Source: Globomyces pollinis-pini
Lineage: Eukaryota > Chytridiomycota > Chytridiomycetes > Rhizophydiales > Globomycetaceae
Direction of reading: 5' to 3'
Assembly (NCBI GenBank): GCA_025399215.1
Contig: MU621213.1
Span: 1,847 to 50,656, forward strand
DNA length: 48,810 nt
The translations under genes were made by a program, and so were the position numbers. Shown here piece after piece: positions 22,858-34,006 of this stretch; within the stretch, counting starts at the first letter, position 1; each line of letters starts with the position of its first letter. Under the pieces are notes generated by a model that was not told the origin of the DNA, did not search any database, and was given only the letters and a program-made list of their open reading frames with translations.

Positions 22858-24320
22858 TTATCTTTCATAAGCTGACACAAATCTGTCATCATAAAAGGCT
22901 GAAGAAGTCCTTCGTTGGCTTGACTTCCCATTTTGTCTTGAACTGTAAGCTTGGCTATTGCGAGTACGGATAGGTGCTAGACAATTGTCAGGGAAACTAC
23001 CCTCTTGTTTTGTCCTCTTATTGTAGCCCAAATCCCAACCATCTGAATATTTTTCTAGAATTATGACATGGTCACCAATGGCTAAAAATGGTCAGTTAAA
23101 CTCTAATTACCAAGAGATATTTCGTCATCCATTCTAGCTCTGTACTCATAAACAACTTCCATAACTTCTTCTCTTGGTTCAGCGTTGTACATTGACTGGC
23201 CACGATAAGGATCTGAATCTCGATATTGGTATGAGTCTTCAACATTCGTTGATTTTCGGTTTTCATAGGGCTGGATTGAGTTTCTTGAATATTCGTCATC
23301 AAATTTATTCGAGTTTCTGCCCTGATTTCCAAATGATTCCTCCGTATATCGTTTTGTTGCTGATTTTGGTTTATCGTCATATTCAGAGTCTCCCTTCTTT
23401 CTGCTATAAATGAACATCAAGACTGCCAGTAAAGTGATCACCAAAGCGACAACTAAACCACCAAGTCCGACATATAATGGACTAACATTCAATCCTAAAG
23501 ATTTATCAGACTTTGCTTGTGATTCAGAAGAATTCGACTTGGAGGTAGGTGACGGCTTTGGGGCAGTTGTAGTTGGTAGTGAAGGTTCAGTAGTTGCGGA
23601 TGGTGCTGCTGATGTTATGACATCCTCTTTCACTGGTTCAGTGACAGCATTTGGAGCCGCGACTGCGACACCTGTGGTAACAACTGGTGGTGGACCAGCA
23701 GTGGTCACCGATGCTGCAGGTGCAACCAAATTTGAAGTAGACTTACAGCATAGTGCATCAGGGCTTGTTTTGCAATAATTTAAACCATCAGCAGCAGGTA
23801 GTCCACATTTCAAAGCGGTATCTGGTCCTATGGCCAAGTAACAGTTGGTATCAGATAAACTAGCAACATAACGTTCTAGTGATGGAATCAAGGCAAAAAC
23901 TGATCCCTTTGGACAATTTGCTTCCAATAGCTTTTTATAAGCCGTAAGTGTGAATGTTGCAGACGATTTACAGAGCTGAATAGGAGGCTTTGGATTATTT
24001 GCGTTACATTTAGGAGGAGTTTGATGAAGAGGACTGGCCACATCATTCAAGTACATATTATATCCACATTGAAATGATGTAGACTGAAAGATATTAGCAC
24101 TTCTAGCTTTCCATTGACACACTCTGGTATCCGGATCATAAGCAATCTTGCTGGCAAAGGTGTTATCAAACTGAGCAGCATTAGTAACTCCATTCAGAGT
24201 GCCAATAGAATAAGCCTTGTATTCTCCACACATTGTGGTTGCTTGTAGAGAAAAACATTGTGCATTAATGAATTCCAATAGACTGTTCCATAGTATCAGT
24301 TGATAAAATACTTTGTTCAT
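22858..24320 (-). CDS. Receptor-like membrane SH3 protein, array copy 1
   Basis: Exons 23111-24320 and 22858-23081 (477 aa), one 29-nt intron. It has a signal peptide (ending near INAQC) and a Cys-rich ectodomain (~20-200) opening QCFSLQATTMC, with SFQCGYNMY, LCKSS, ANCPKG, NCYLAIG and a C-terminal LKCG...YC...LCC extension. A Ser/Thr/Pro-rich stalk leads to a membrane helix (LYVGLGGLVVALVITLLAVLMF) and a polar cytosolic segment rich in Tyr and Arg. The SH3 domain (YEYRARMDDEISL, YSDGWDLG, GSFPDNCLAPI) is split by the intron just before IGD. About 40 residues follow the SH3. It belongs with the next three genes (shared ectodomain pattern). It lacks the early intron present in those three. SH3 domains bind proline-rich partners; the extracellular ligand is unknown. 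Confidence 0.88.
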
Positions 24321-24574
24321 TTCTATCTAAAATTAAAAACAACCTTGAGAGCGTTGGTTTCATTTCCGAAAGCATTTGCATAGTTTCATTCGCGTAGTAC
24401 AAATATTGAGCCCTTCAAAGTTTCCTAAACGGGAATAGAAAAGAAACGGACAACTATCAAACAGCAAAGAGGATATTGAAATTTGTAAAAGCAAAAAAGC
24501 ATTTCATTATTAATTAGTCAAATACTAAATTGAACAAAAATAGAGTATGAAAAAGAAAGATATATTTGAAGACA

Positions 24575-25806
24575 TTAATACCGAGGGTAGTTTCCAGACT
24601 GGTAATTTGGCTGTCCGTAACCTTGGCCTTCAACGTACACAGACGATGATCGTTTGCTGAAACTACTATCATGTTTGCTATATTGACTATCACGTTGATA
24701 TCCAACTGGGGCCAAACATACAAGTGGGAAAGTACCTTCCGCACCAGTAGATAAATTTGTTCCTAAACCCCATCCATCATCATAACGTGCCTTGACTAAT
24801 ATTTGATCACCAACATCTAAAATAGGTTAATCATATGATTTCCTTACTAAGAGTGATTTCATCAAACAAAGTTGAAATATATTCATAGGCAACTTCAAGT
24901 GTTTCTTCTCCTTCAACCGGTGGTGGTGAATTGAACATTGGTGCTGCAGCTGGAGGCGCGTCATTGTAATTGTTGGATGGTGCAATATCACGGTCTCGAT
25001 CTTCTGGTTTACGCTTGAACATAAAGTAAAGTGCAGTTCCAAGAATTGCCACCACTGCAATTCCAATAGCAGCTGCAGCGATGTAAAGAGGGTTAAACTC
25101 ATCCTTCGAAGTAGAACTACTATTAGCTGGTGAGGATTGAGGTGCTTTTGGACTAGGAGTACTGGATGGTGTGACAGCACTATCTTGAGCTGAGGTGAGT
25201 ACAGCAGTGGTGCTTCCCATTGATGGTTCAGTAACAGTCACCGATGATGGCCCAGCACTAGATGTTGCAGTTTTGGTGACGGCTCCAGCAGCTCCAGGAT
25301 TATCAATTAAATTACTGGCTTTTGAAGCTTCGCTTCCAACTCCCACATAGCATTTTTTGAAAGATTTACTGTCAGTAACATATTTATCGTATTCAGGCCA
25401 AATTCCAGTCATTTTACAAGAAGTCTGTAATTTCTTCAATAAATCATCTTTGGCTGCTTGAAGGGTAGGAGGACAGATTCCAACATATTTGGACTCCAAA
25501 CCTTGATTGCAACCCGACCGATAAACAGCATAACCACAAGTGAAAGAGATACTATTTCTAATAGGGACATCTTTTGCAACTCGCCAATCAGGACAAGCAT
25601 TGTCAAACATGCCTTTATTGACAACGAACGCATCAAATTCAGCAACATTTTTAAATCTCTCATCAAGGTTGACAGAAAATTCTACAATGATTAAAGCAAC
25701 AAAAAAGCATACCTTTATACTCTGGACATTGTTTAGAGTCGGCCAACTTGATACATTGAGATTGAATGCCAGCAATCAATAACACAATATTTAGATAAGT
25801 CACCAT
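24575..25806 (-). CDS. Receptor-like membrane SH3 protein, array copy 2
   Basis: Exons 25713-25806, 24848-25681, 24575-24816 (389 aa); introns both 31 nt. Signal peptide MVTYLNIVLLIAGIQSQC, then the shared ectodomain (QCIKLADSKQC, ACPDWRVAK, SFTCGYAVY, TSCKMTGIWPEY, KCYVGVG) with eight cysteines and without the LKCG...CC extension of copies 1 and 4. The stalk is Ser/Thr/Pro-rich, followed by a membrane helix (YIAAAAIGIAVVAILGTALYFMF) and FKRKPED, which recurs in copy 4. The SH3 domain (YEYISTLFDEITL, DDGWGLGTN, GTFPLVCLAPV) is split before VGD by an intron in the same place and phase as in copies 1 and 3. A short Tyr/Ser/Gln tail ends the protein. The start is fixed by the signal peptide. Confidence 0.9.
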
Positions 25807-26239
25807 CAGTCTATGTAATATAATTCGGTAAGTAGAAAGGTGATTATGAAAAAGCTCTGGATTCACAATTCCCGATTTGGATGGAACGGCACCCGCTAAC
25901 CGTTGTGTTTCAAATTTGGAATTTGGTATTCCAGGTTAGAAGAGAATATGTTGGAGTTTTAAATTAAAAGGAATCATCATTGATTCATTGGAATCTTGAA
26001 AGTATTCGTGAGTTTTTAGGGACTTGATTTATCTTGAGTGTTGTAACTTCCTTGGTCCCAGTACTGGGCTCACTGGTTGAACATGGTTGATTGATTTATG
26101 GTGTTTCAAACACCCTTTTTATTGAACGTATGATCCAATAAAACACCTTGGATCAGTACCTAATGCAGAATTCCACTCAATTCATAAAATATACAATCAG
26201 TTTAAATCTTTAATGTATTCTAATATTGGTTATAAAAAT
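25807..26239. other. Intergenic within the SH3 array
   Basis: 433 bases upstream of array copy 2 and downstream of copy 3. It contains a short near-palindrome around GTGTTTCAAACACCC at about 26101-26115 but no supported gene. It is probably the promoter of copy 2. Confidence 0.45.
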
Positions 26240-27636
26240 TTAGTATCGGTTGTTTGGGTTTTGTTGAGGTGATGTATGGCTATAACTGTTATAGTTTCCA
26301 GAACCATAAATGTCACTTTGTCGGTCACCATACATGGAACTATCCCTACTACCAAAAATATCACTTTCTCGATTCTGATAATCACTTTCTCTGTTGTAGT
26401 AGGGACTAGAAGGTTGATTCGCGTACATTTCGCTATCTCTGCCATAAACATTTCCATACACATCACTTTGCCTTTGATCATCATTTTCAATATAAATGGA
26501 AGAAGAGCGCTTGTTATAGGTAAGACTATTGGTGCCTTCGATTTGAGGGGTATTCAACGGTCCAACACAGACTAATGGGAATGTTCCTGATAAGCCAGAT
26601 GCAAGATTGGTACCCAATGCCCATCCATCATCATAATCTTCTGTAATCGTAATAATATCACCAACATCTAATAGTCATGTTAGTACAAAATAATGACTTA
26701 CTTAATCGTAACTCATCTGATAGAGCAGGGTCATAATCATAAACGACCACCTTGGCAGCATCGTCTACACTAGATGCTTGTTCTACATCATCATATCGCT
26801 CCTCATTTGCGTAATTCTGAGATGTTTTCGAAGGCTCAGTTTGTTCCTTTGGTGCTTTACGTGATATCATAAAGAAAATCGCACTGAGGAGAATAACAAT
26901 CAATGCCAATACGATAGCACCTCCTGCAATGTAAAGTGGGTTAAAAGATTCCAAATCATTGGCAGCTGCAGTTGTAGTGGTTGGTTGAGAAGGAGGAAAT
27001 GTAATTGCCACATTTGAGGTAGAGGAAGCAACATCAATGGAACTAGTTGAAGTTACTGTATCAGTAGTAACAGTTGTAGTGGCATCGGCTGCTAAAGAAG
27101 GGGGAAAGTTGGTGCCAACAAAATTCATCATTGGTAATGCATCACGACCAATTCCGACAAAACAGTTATTAGAAGGAGCAGTATCTACAAACGACTTATA
27201 ACTAGACCAAAACGGTTTGTTGTTACATGTAGTTGCAAGTTTCGCTGATACTTCATTTCTGGCTGTTTGAATTGAACTATTACAAACCCGTCTGAAACTA
27301 CTTGCCAAATTGACGGAACAACCATTCGGTGTAGTAGTGGCCAGAAACACACTAAATGAACAGGCAAATGATGTAGAGAACTTGAAATTCGACCCTTTTG
27401 CTTTGGCAAACGCTGGACAAGATGTATCTCTAGGGGCCAAATCAAAAATCGATTCATTTTCCACAAACTGGTCATATTCTGCTGTGGAATTGAATAAACC
27501 TCTAGTCGCATTAATCGAAAATTCTATAACATGAGGCTTTGTGTCTACACATACCTTTGTATTGAGTACAATGTTTACTTGTGGCTAATGATATACATTG
27601 TGCATTGATAAGTCCTAGTAGAAACAAAACAATCAT
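26240..27636 (-). CDS. Receptor-like membrane SH3 protein, array copy 3
   Basis: Exons 27555-27636, 26702-27523, 26240-26667 (443 aa); introns 31 and 34 nt in the same positions and phases as copy 2. Signal peptide MIVLFLLGLINAQC, then QCISLATSKHC, SFACSFSVF, TTCNNKPFW and NCFVGIG (eight cysteines). A Thr-rich stalk leads to the membrane helix YIAGGAIVLALIVILLSAIFFM and a basic-acidic juxtamembrane region. The SH3 domain (YDYDPALSDELRL, DDGWALGTN, GTFPLVCVGPL) follows. The C-terminal tail of about 100 residues is rich in Tyr, Ser, Asp and Gln, with repeated YxxxxSDIYG-like motifs that could be phosphorylation sites (inference). Closest by eye to copy 2. Confidence 0.9.
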
Positions 27637-28222
27637 TTCGTATCTGTTAGATAAAAAGTAAATGGAGGTGCACATTGCTCGTTGTATGACAGGACCATGG
27701 AAAACCTGGGACCTCTGTTTCAAATTTGTATTTTTTTGGCCAATCCAACAGGATTTTGAATTGTTTTTCCAATCAACAAATTTCAAGTTATTGACTTTGA
27801 CTTTTAATTGTGATTTTGGATTCATATTTAGATATTTGGGGTTTGGTGATTTGAGAGACATGCTTTGTGTTCAGCAAGTGCTCACAATGATTTTAATATT
27901 CCCGTTTGAGATTAACTGTTTGGATATAACACCGTAACTGGATGAATATTGACCAGCAGATGGTGTTATATGTCTGGCTTAAAGATTGTTACATTATTAT
28001 CATATCCTTTTATGTACTTTAGGGCTCGCTAAGAATATATTCGTGCTCAGGATGGCAACTCTGCATCTCCCTAAAGAGTCGGAATAGTTTGAAACAGCAC
28101 TATAAAACCAATAGAGTTAGTTTACCACTTGCGCATTTTTAACTAAACTCATTTGGTCATGTTATAATTTCGAGATTATATTTAAAAAAATCATCTAGTA
28201 TGTTTGGTTATTTGGTTAAAAT
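27637..28222. other. Intergenic within the SH3 array
   Basis: 586 bases between array copies 3 and 4. Open frames here (for example 27662-27937 plus) show no family features or intron signals. The region probably carries the promoter of copy 3 and the terminator of copy 4. Confidence 0.45.
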
Positions 28223-29660
28223 TTAGTTTCCATATGGACTATATCCATTGTTGTTGTTGCCTTGGCCATTATATCCATTTCCTCCATAGGCACCAGAAGC
28301 ATATCCACTACTGCGACCATCTGGTCCGTCAAAGTAAATGGATGATGTACGTTTGGAAATTTCCGAATATTCCGAATTTCTATATCCACCAGGTGGAACG
28401 CTTCCTACTGGAGCAATACATGCGAGAGGGAATGTTCCGGTCTGTCCAGTAGACTTGTTCAGTCCAATACCCCAACCATCATCAAATTGTTCTTTGACTA
28501 AAACTCGATCCCCAACGTTCAATGTCAATTCATCGAATAAACTGGCTACATATTCGAAAACAACATCCATTTCTTCTTCTACAACACCACCGACCATGGG
28601 AGCTTCGTTTCCAAACGTTTCTACTGGGGCAGGTTTAGGAACGTAGCTATTTTGTGACATTGCATCACCATTAGCTTCTTTATCTTCGGGTTTACGCTTA
28701 AACATGATGAACAATACTGATCCAATAACAGCCATTAATGCTATACCGATAGCAGCAATACCAATCACCATTGGACTGAGGGTGGAACTTTCAGAAGAGC
28801 TAGAACTAGAACTTGAATTGGCGGATTTGGAGCCATCCTTGCTTGTTTGAGCATTTGAAGAAGAACTTGAACCAGAACCAGCCGGGTTTCCACTTGAAGT
28901 CTCAGGATTGGTTGCAGGACTGCCAGGTGCTTTCACTGTAGCCTCAGTTGGTTGAGTGGAACTGGTAGTTGCTGCAGCAGCATTGGTGGTAGAAGCAACT
29001 GGGTCTGAGGAGCCATCAGCTTGAATGGTGTTTGATTTGGCAGAACAACAAACTGAAGCAGTAGAGTTTCGACAAAAGTTAGTAGCATCTGCAGCATTTG
29101 CGAAACCTAACATGTTAGAATGGCTTTTTCAAATCAATTACCACACTTTAATGGAATATCTTCACCAACAGACACCAAACAATTTCTATCAGTAGATGCA
29201 GTAGCGTAATTATTGTATGCAGGCCACATGGCAAAGTTTGGGCAGTTTGTTCTCATCAATGCTTGTACATCAGTCAAAGCAATGTTGATTGAAGACTTGC
29301 AAAGATTTGTAGGAAGAACATCATTTTTACATTTGAAAGCAGCAGGAGTATTCGCATTGTTAGCAGCAAACACAACATATCCACAAGCAAAACTCTTTGC
29401 ATATTTAATTGGTGACCCTTTAGCAGCTGGCCAACGTGCACATTCTGGTAAATCGAATATATGAAGGTCTTGAACGTATCTATCAAATGAGGCCACGTCG
29501 GTGAAGTTAGTAGAGTAAGCACTAATCATTTGGTCTATTGTTAAAATAGCGTGAACTTACTAGAATATTGTGGACATTGTTTTGAGTTGGCCAAAGAAAA
29601 GCATTGAGCATAGGCATTGTTCAGTAAGAAAGAGATTGAAATGAGCAACTGATGATTCAT
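28223..29660 (-). CDS. Receptor-like membrane SH3 protein, array copy 4
   Basis: Exons 29561-29660, 29142-29534, 28223-29106 (458 aa); introns 26 and 35 nt. Signal peptide MNHQLLISISFLLNNAYAQC, then QCFSLANSKQC, SFACGYVVF, LCKSS, TNCPNFAMWPAY, NCLVSVG and the LKCGFANAADATNFC...VCC extension shared with copy 1. The stalk is dominated by Ser, followed by a membrane helix (MVIGIAAIGIALMAVIGSVLFIMF), FKRKPEDKE, and an SH3 domain (FEYVASLFDELTL, DDGWGIGLN, GTFPLACIAPV). The tail is Gly/Asn/Tyr-rich. Here the SH3 is not interrupted, while an intron sits inside the ectodomain after LKCG. The first intron matches copies 2 and 3. Confidence 0.9.
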
Positions 29661-30279
29661 TTCGTTCTAATTGATTTAAAGTGATAGAAAACTAGAAGGA
29701 AATTCGAATGGTATCTACGGCTTATAAAAACGCCCATTTTGAATTAGTGGCTTTTGTTGAGGAGCCAACAAACAACGATGCGAAAAAAAATTATAGGAAA
29801 CAACGATCGTGGTGAGTGTCCATGTCACGATAAAGCATCTCGTTAGACTCTTTCAAAGTCTTCTTGTCCTGTCATTGTCTTTACGTTCCCATTTCTTTTT
29901 TTGAATTTATTTTTTCCTTTTTGAGCCTAACCAATCATTTTCCCAAATCTGTACCCACCAATTATACGTCACTTGTTTGATATCCCAATGTTTGTTTGAT
30001 ACCTTCGACTAACTAATAACGTTTTAATTAGTGTTTGTTAATGGACTCATGGACACTTTTGGATCCAGCCATTGTTTTGCCACAATGTCTGTGTTTGTAC
30101 ATTAACGTGAGCATGTTCAAAGAATGGCGTACTAAGATCATTTAATATCTACAACTTCTTATTGAATTGATATCATTATTCATAGTAATCAATTCATCTT
30201 GTCAAAGTTTGAGCGTGTCTTTTCAGTTTTTCACCCTTGACACTCTTTTTCACCTTCCAAATCTGGTCTATCTATCAAC
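29661..30279. other. Divergent promoter region
   Basis: 619 bases between the divergent array copy 4 and the RNaseK-like gene. The sequence is AT-rich with no supported open frame. It is expected to hold both promoters. Confidence 0.45.
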
Positions 30280-30669
30280 ATGAGCAACTTCCACGATATC
30301 ACAATCATGTCTCATTTCAACTCAGTCTTTCTTTCAATCACTAGTGCTTGTGGTGCGATTTTTCTTGTATTTGACACACTTTCTCATCTTAGTTGATCAT
30401 TGGAGCTCTTTACCATCAAGGAGCTGAGATTTTGGTTGAAGGAAAACATGCTCCTCCGGATGCTTCAGCAACTGCAAAATCTTGCTTTGTAGCAGGGTTC
30501 ATTTATATTGGACTTTTTGCCCTCTCTTATTGTCAGGTATGTAATTACCTCACCCTATCTTAAATCAATCATTGCTTCGATTCTCTTTTTAACTATTCTA
30601 ATTGATTTGTAGTCGTCAATTCATTCAAGAAAAGCCCTTGAGGAAGAGCAAAGATACTCAGGTATTTAA
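30280..30669 (+). CDS. RNaseK / V-ATPase subunit f-like small membrane protein
   Basis: Exons 30280-30366, 30393-30536, 30613-30669 (95 aa, or 86 from the second ATG at 30307); introns 26 and 76 nt. Two membrane helices (SVFLSITSACGAIFLLIIGALY and CFVAGFIYIGLFALSYCQ) flank a short polar loop. The layout, with the ends FxSxxS.CG and YCQ plus a basic tail, matches the RNaseK family, which in yeast (YPR170W-B) is subunit f of the vacuolar proton pump. The family is short and variable, so the assignment is moderate. It is convergent with the desaturase gene. Confidence 0.74.
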
Positions 30670-30795
30670 CTAGACACTTCACCAAACTATTATTTCTCCT
30701 TTTAAAAATCATTTGTTAGAAATGAAAATAAAAACTATCGATCAAATTAAAGGTTTAAAATTCATAAGATATTATTATATTTTAAAGAATAGTAT

Positions 30796-32246
30796 CTACC
30801 TAACAGAAATATGTGATTCATCAGGGGAAAGAATTGCAGAGACTTGATTAGCTATATCTTGCAAATGTTGCAACACAAAGGTATTTCCCTTAGTAAAAGT
30901 ATATGTGTGGTAAGGAATGTCATGCTTCTTTGCAAACTCCATAATATAAGGGGTAATGGTTCTTAAGTGATGTCTTGGAACTCTAGGGAAGAGATGATGA
31001 CTCACTTGAAACTAACAGGTTAGTACTTGGTCACTCCTTACCTGTAAACCACCATGAAGCCAATCTAACCATCTAGGACAGTCAACATCCATAGATGTAC
31101 GTAGACCGAGCTCTGCAAAAGTTTCTGCATGTTCAGGATAAACTGTTGACATTCCGAAATGAGAAAGAGTAATTTGAACATGTAATAACCCAGTGCAACA
31201 ATGGGAAACGAAAACATAGCCTAAAACATGATACCAAGTTGGCCCATGAGAAATTGTCCACAGAAACCAACTCCAAAAGGCACCCATTCCTATAATTTCA
31301 AGGGGACGACAAAACACTTTATCATGGAAAAGAGCATAACTCAAAGATTGAGCGTATAAATTGAAGCGACCAAAAGCCATAATCACATAATAAAAGTAGT
31401 GTTGGCGGGCCACGAAAAAGGCAGCAATTTTATCAAAGACCATGATTCGTTTGTGGTAGGTAGAGTATAAACCTTCAGTCAATCTAGCAGTCACAGCCAT
31501 AAATGGTAGATGTTGAATATCAGGATCATGTTCAGGATCATTTGTAATAATATGATGAACATAATGTGATAATTTCCACCAACCAATTGACAAACCCCCA
31601 CACCACGAAGCCAAGAAAATACCATACAGAGAATCTATCACTCTATTTCCAGTAACACCACAATGTCCAGCTAAAAAAATATTAAAAACCATCATTGCTT
31701 ACTATCATGAGCAACAAAGGACATTTGATGCCATAAGGTGGCAGCCAAGACAGCACTTGCATAATAAGCCCACAAAGATTCACAGTAAACTGCTAAATAG
31801 ATCATGGACGAGAAGATCGCAACGAATTTCAAATTTTCTTGAATCCAGAAGTATGGATCTGAACGATAGAATCCCAACTCTTTGAACTTTTCATTCAACT
31901 TTTTAAAGTCAGAAGAGATAGCATTTTCTTTAACATCATTTTCGTGGAGATGAGCAATGTAAAAAGGATGTATTTTCTCCATAGCCCATTCCGGGTGCAA
32001 AACGATCATGGCATCGGTAGCATCCTTCCCAGCCATATTCTGCAAAGCAAGCGATCCACCAGGATGATATTGCAACCATTTTGAAACATTGTAGACCTTG
32101 TCAAAGAGAATAATCAAGGTATCACCTTTGGCAACTCGAAGTTGGACTTCAGCCATAGTCATGACTTTGTTTGGAAGGCTAGATTTCTGAGTCATTGGTT
32201 TACTCATGGAGCCAGCCATCGTTTTGTAAGGAGGTAAAGTAGCCAT
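30796..32246 (-). CDS. Cytochrome b5-fusion front-end desaturase (delta-6/delta-8 type)
   Basis: ER enzyme that inserts a double bond into a fatty acyl or sphingoid chain, fed by its own cytochrome b5 domain. Exons 31703-32246, 31042-31670, 30796-31011 (462 aa); introns 32 and 30 nt. The heme-binding HPGG is at residues 61-64. Three histidine boxes are present: HDTGH (180-184, created by the first splice), HYVHH (217-221) and QVSHH (393-397, created at the second splice). The Gln in the third box is the mark of front-end desaturases. Four or so membrane helices lie between. Substrate cannot be told by eye: delta-8 sphingolipid and delta-6 fatty acid enzymes share this layout. A leader of ~30 residues precedes the b5 domain. 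Confidence 0.93.
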
Positions 32247-33027
32247 TTCCCTATGAAGTGGTTTATTTGCTTTTACAAACTAAAACTGAGGTTTGTTTTT
32301 ATACACGATGCCACCTGTGCCACTCCACTGAACAATCATTTTGAGTCGTTTTTGACAATTGATAATGTCATCCTGACCGTACTGATTATACCGTATACGG
32401 ATCTGAACGTAATGTTCATGAAGGTATGATTTTTAATGTTTATCTGGTTTTTTATTATTATTTCGTATTTACTTTCTCACTGATTAATTCACACGATGTA
32501 TGATGACCCTTGTATTTTATTCTTTATTTTCTTTAATCATACAGACTCACAGCCTTCATTTCCCAAATTAAGGAGCCACTAGTTTGTTCCGGTCCGTCTT
32601 TTACAACAAAAAGAAGCCACCCTTCCTATTTAGAAATTGTTTCTTTATTTGTTGCCATTGGTAGGTTTCATTGATTTCTTAAAAAAACTTCAATCCATAT
32701 GTATCTAAAAATCATCACAATAAAAAATTTACTGCTCATTTTAAATTATTAAAATTCATTTTTTATACCCTGGTATAGGCAGTGTCTTTATACAATGATA
32801 TGCTGTTTGCATGGTTGTTATCCGATCGATTTTCGATTATATCTTTGTGTGATCTGCATCGTCAATGTTACTAATCTCCTATTCCGTGAACCCTTGAAAA
32901 ACGTGGTGACGTTTCATCTACAAAACCGGTTCAGGAAGGGTACAATCAAAAAATAAAAATGGATATAATAGAAAATGGCTTTTACTGTAAATATAGTGTC
33001 ATACTAAACAACTTGGAGATTCACGGA
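32247..33027. other. Intergenic, 781 bases, unresolved
   Basis: This lies upstream of the desaturase and downstream of SBDS. On the plus strand there are intron-like signals (GT at ~32424, AG at ~32546; GTAGG at ~32661, AG at ~32780) around short open stretches near 32550-32660 and 32780-32870. I could not join them into one consistent frame with a start. A small gene is possible but not supported. Confidence 0.4.
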
Positions 33028-33856
33028 TTAATTTAAATCGTCTACATCATTCATTGCAAGCATCTCCACTAGTCCTTTCCCTTTGGTTTCTTTGGAAATT
33101 AGTTCCGATAGTATCTTGAAGTTGCCAGGGTCAATAACACCAACTAACTCAAAATCTTCATCAACTTCTTCACTTTCAACCGATGCCAACAGTTTTAAAA
33201 TCGTTTCTTTCACCTTTTTCGCATCTTTTGATGGCATAAATATTCTTATTTTCATTTGCACTCTTGCAATGGGTATAATATTATTTTCTTGGATCTGTCG
33301 AATTGCTTCCAATGCTTGTTGCTTTGCGTTTCGATTTGGATTGATATTAAAATGGATATCAGATAGAACCTTCTCAATCCTAACTATGTTAAGGTTAAAT
33401 ATAATACATAGTTGCAGTATATGGGCGTTTTGTTTCTGGGTTAATAGTCTTTTCAGCGATGGTATTTGCAATGTCTCGGTTCAATGACTCAAACACTTGA
33501 GTACGTTCCTTTTCACCGACCTGAAGTTCACCCTTTTCTAATATCTACATGGATAAATCTCACAAGAACAATACCTCCAATATAATCTTTTTTACGTCAC
33601 TTGTTTTAAATGCTTTCTCCAAATCCCCATTATTTGCCAATTGCCCTTTTGAAACATTGATAAATACTGATTCGATCTGGATAACATTATCCAAATCCTT
33701 TTCCAATTTGCTTCTCCATTCCAAAACCTTATTCTTGTAACTACCATTAATTGTAGAACACTACCATGCAATTTCAAATCGTTTCCCTCCTCTTTTTAAT
33801 TTTACTATAGAAACGTTTGTTAATTTGATTGATCCAGATGGTTGTGAAATTCTCAT
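33028..33856 (-). CDS. SDO1: Ribosome maturation protein SBDS/Sdo1
   Basis: Partner of EFL1 in release of eIF6 from pre-60S ribosomes. Four exons: 33765-33856, 33575-33740, 33408-33544, 33028-33379 (248 aa, the normal length); introns 24, 30 and 28 nt. The N-terminal FYSH domain shows [50 protein letters not shown] and [16 protein letters not shown]. This is followed by [33 protein letters not shown] and the C-terminal [21 protein letters not shown]. All exon joins fall inside conserved blocks and restore them, so the model is firm. Confidence 0.96.
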
Positions 33857-34006
33857 TTGATTATCAGTCAAGGAAAAAAAGAAAAAAATGAAATGTTTAA
33901 ATTATCAATCATGTGACTCATCTTATACCGTAAACTATTAAGACAGTAGATATATTACCAGCGCATTAAATACTATATAATTAAAATGAATAGATTTGAA
34001 ATCTGT

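Noticed and set aside
27662..27937. 91-codon plus-strand frame between SH3 array copies
   Set aside because: Phe-rich, no family features, no intron signals and no good start context.
32540..32910. Possible small membrane-protein gene on the plus strand
   Set aside because: Open stretches with AG/GT signals exist, but no combination gave a start codon and a consistent phase.
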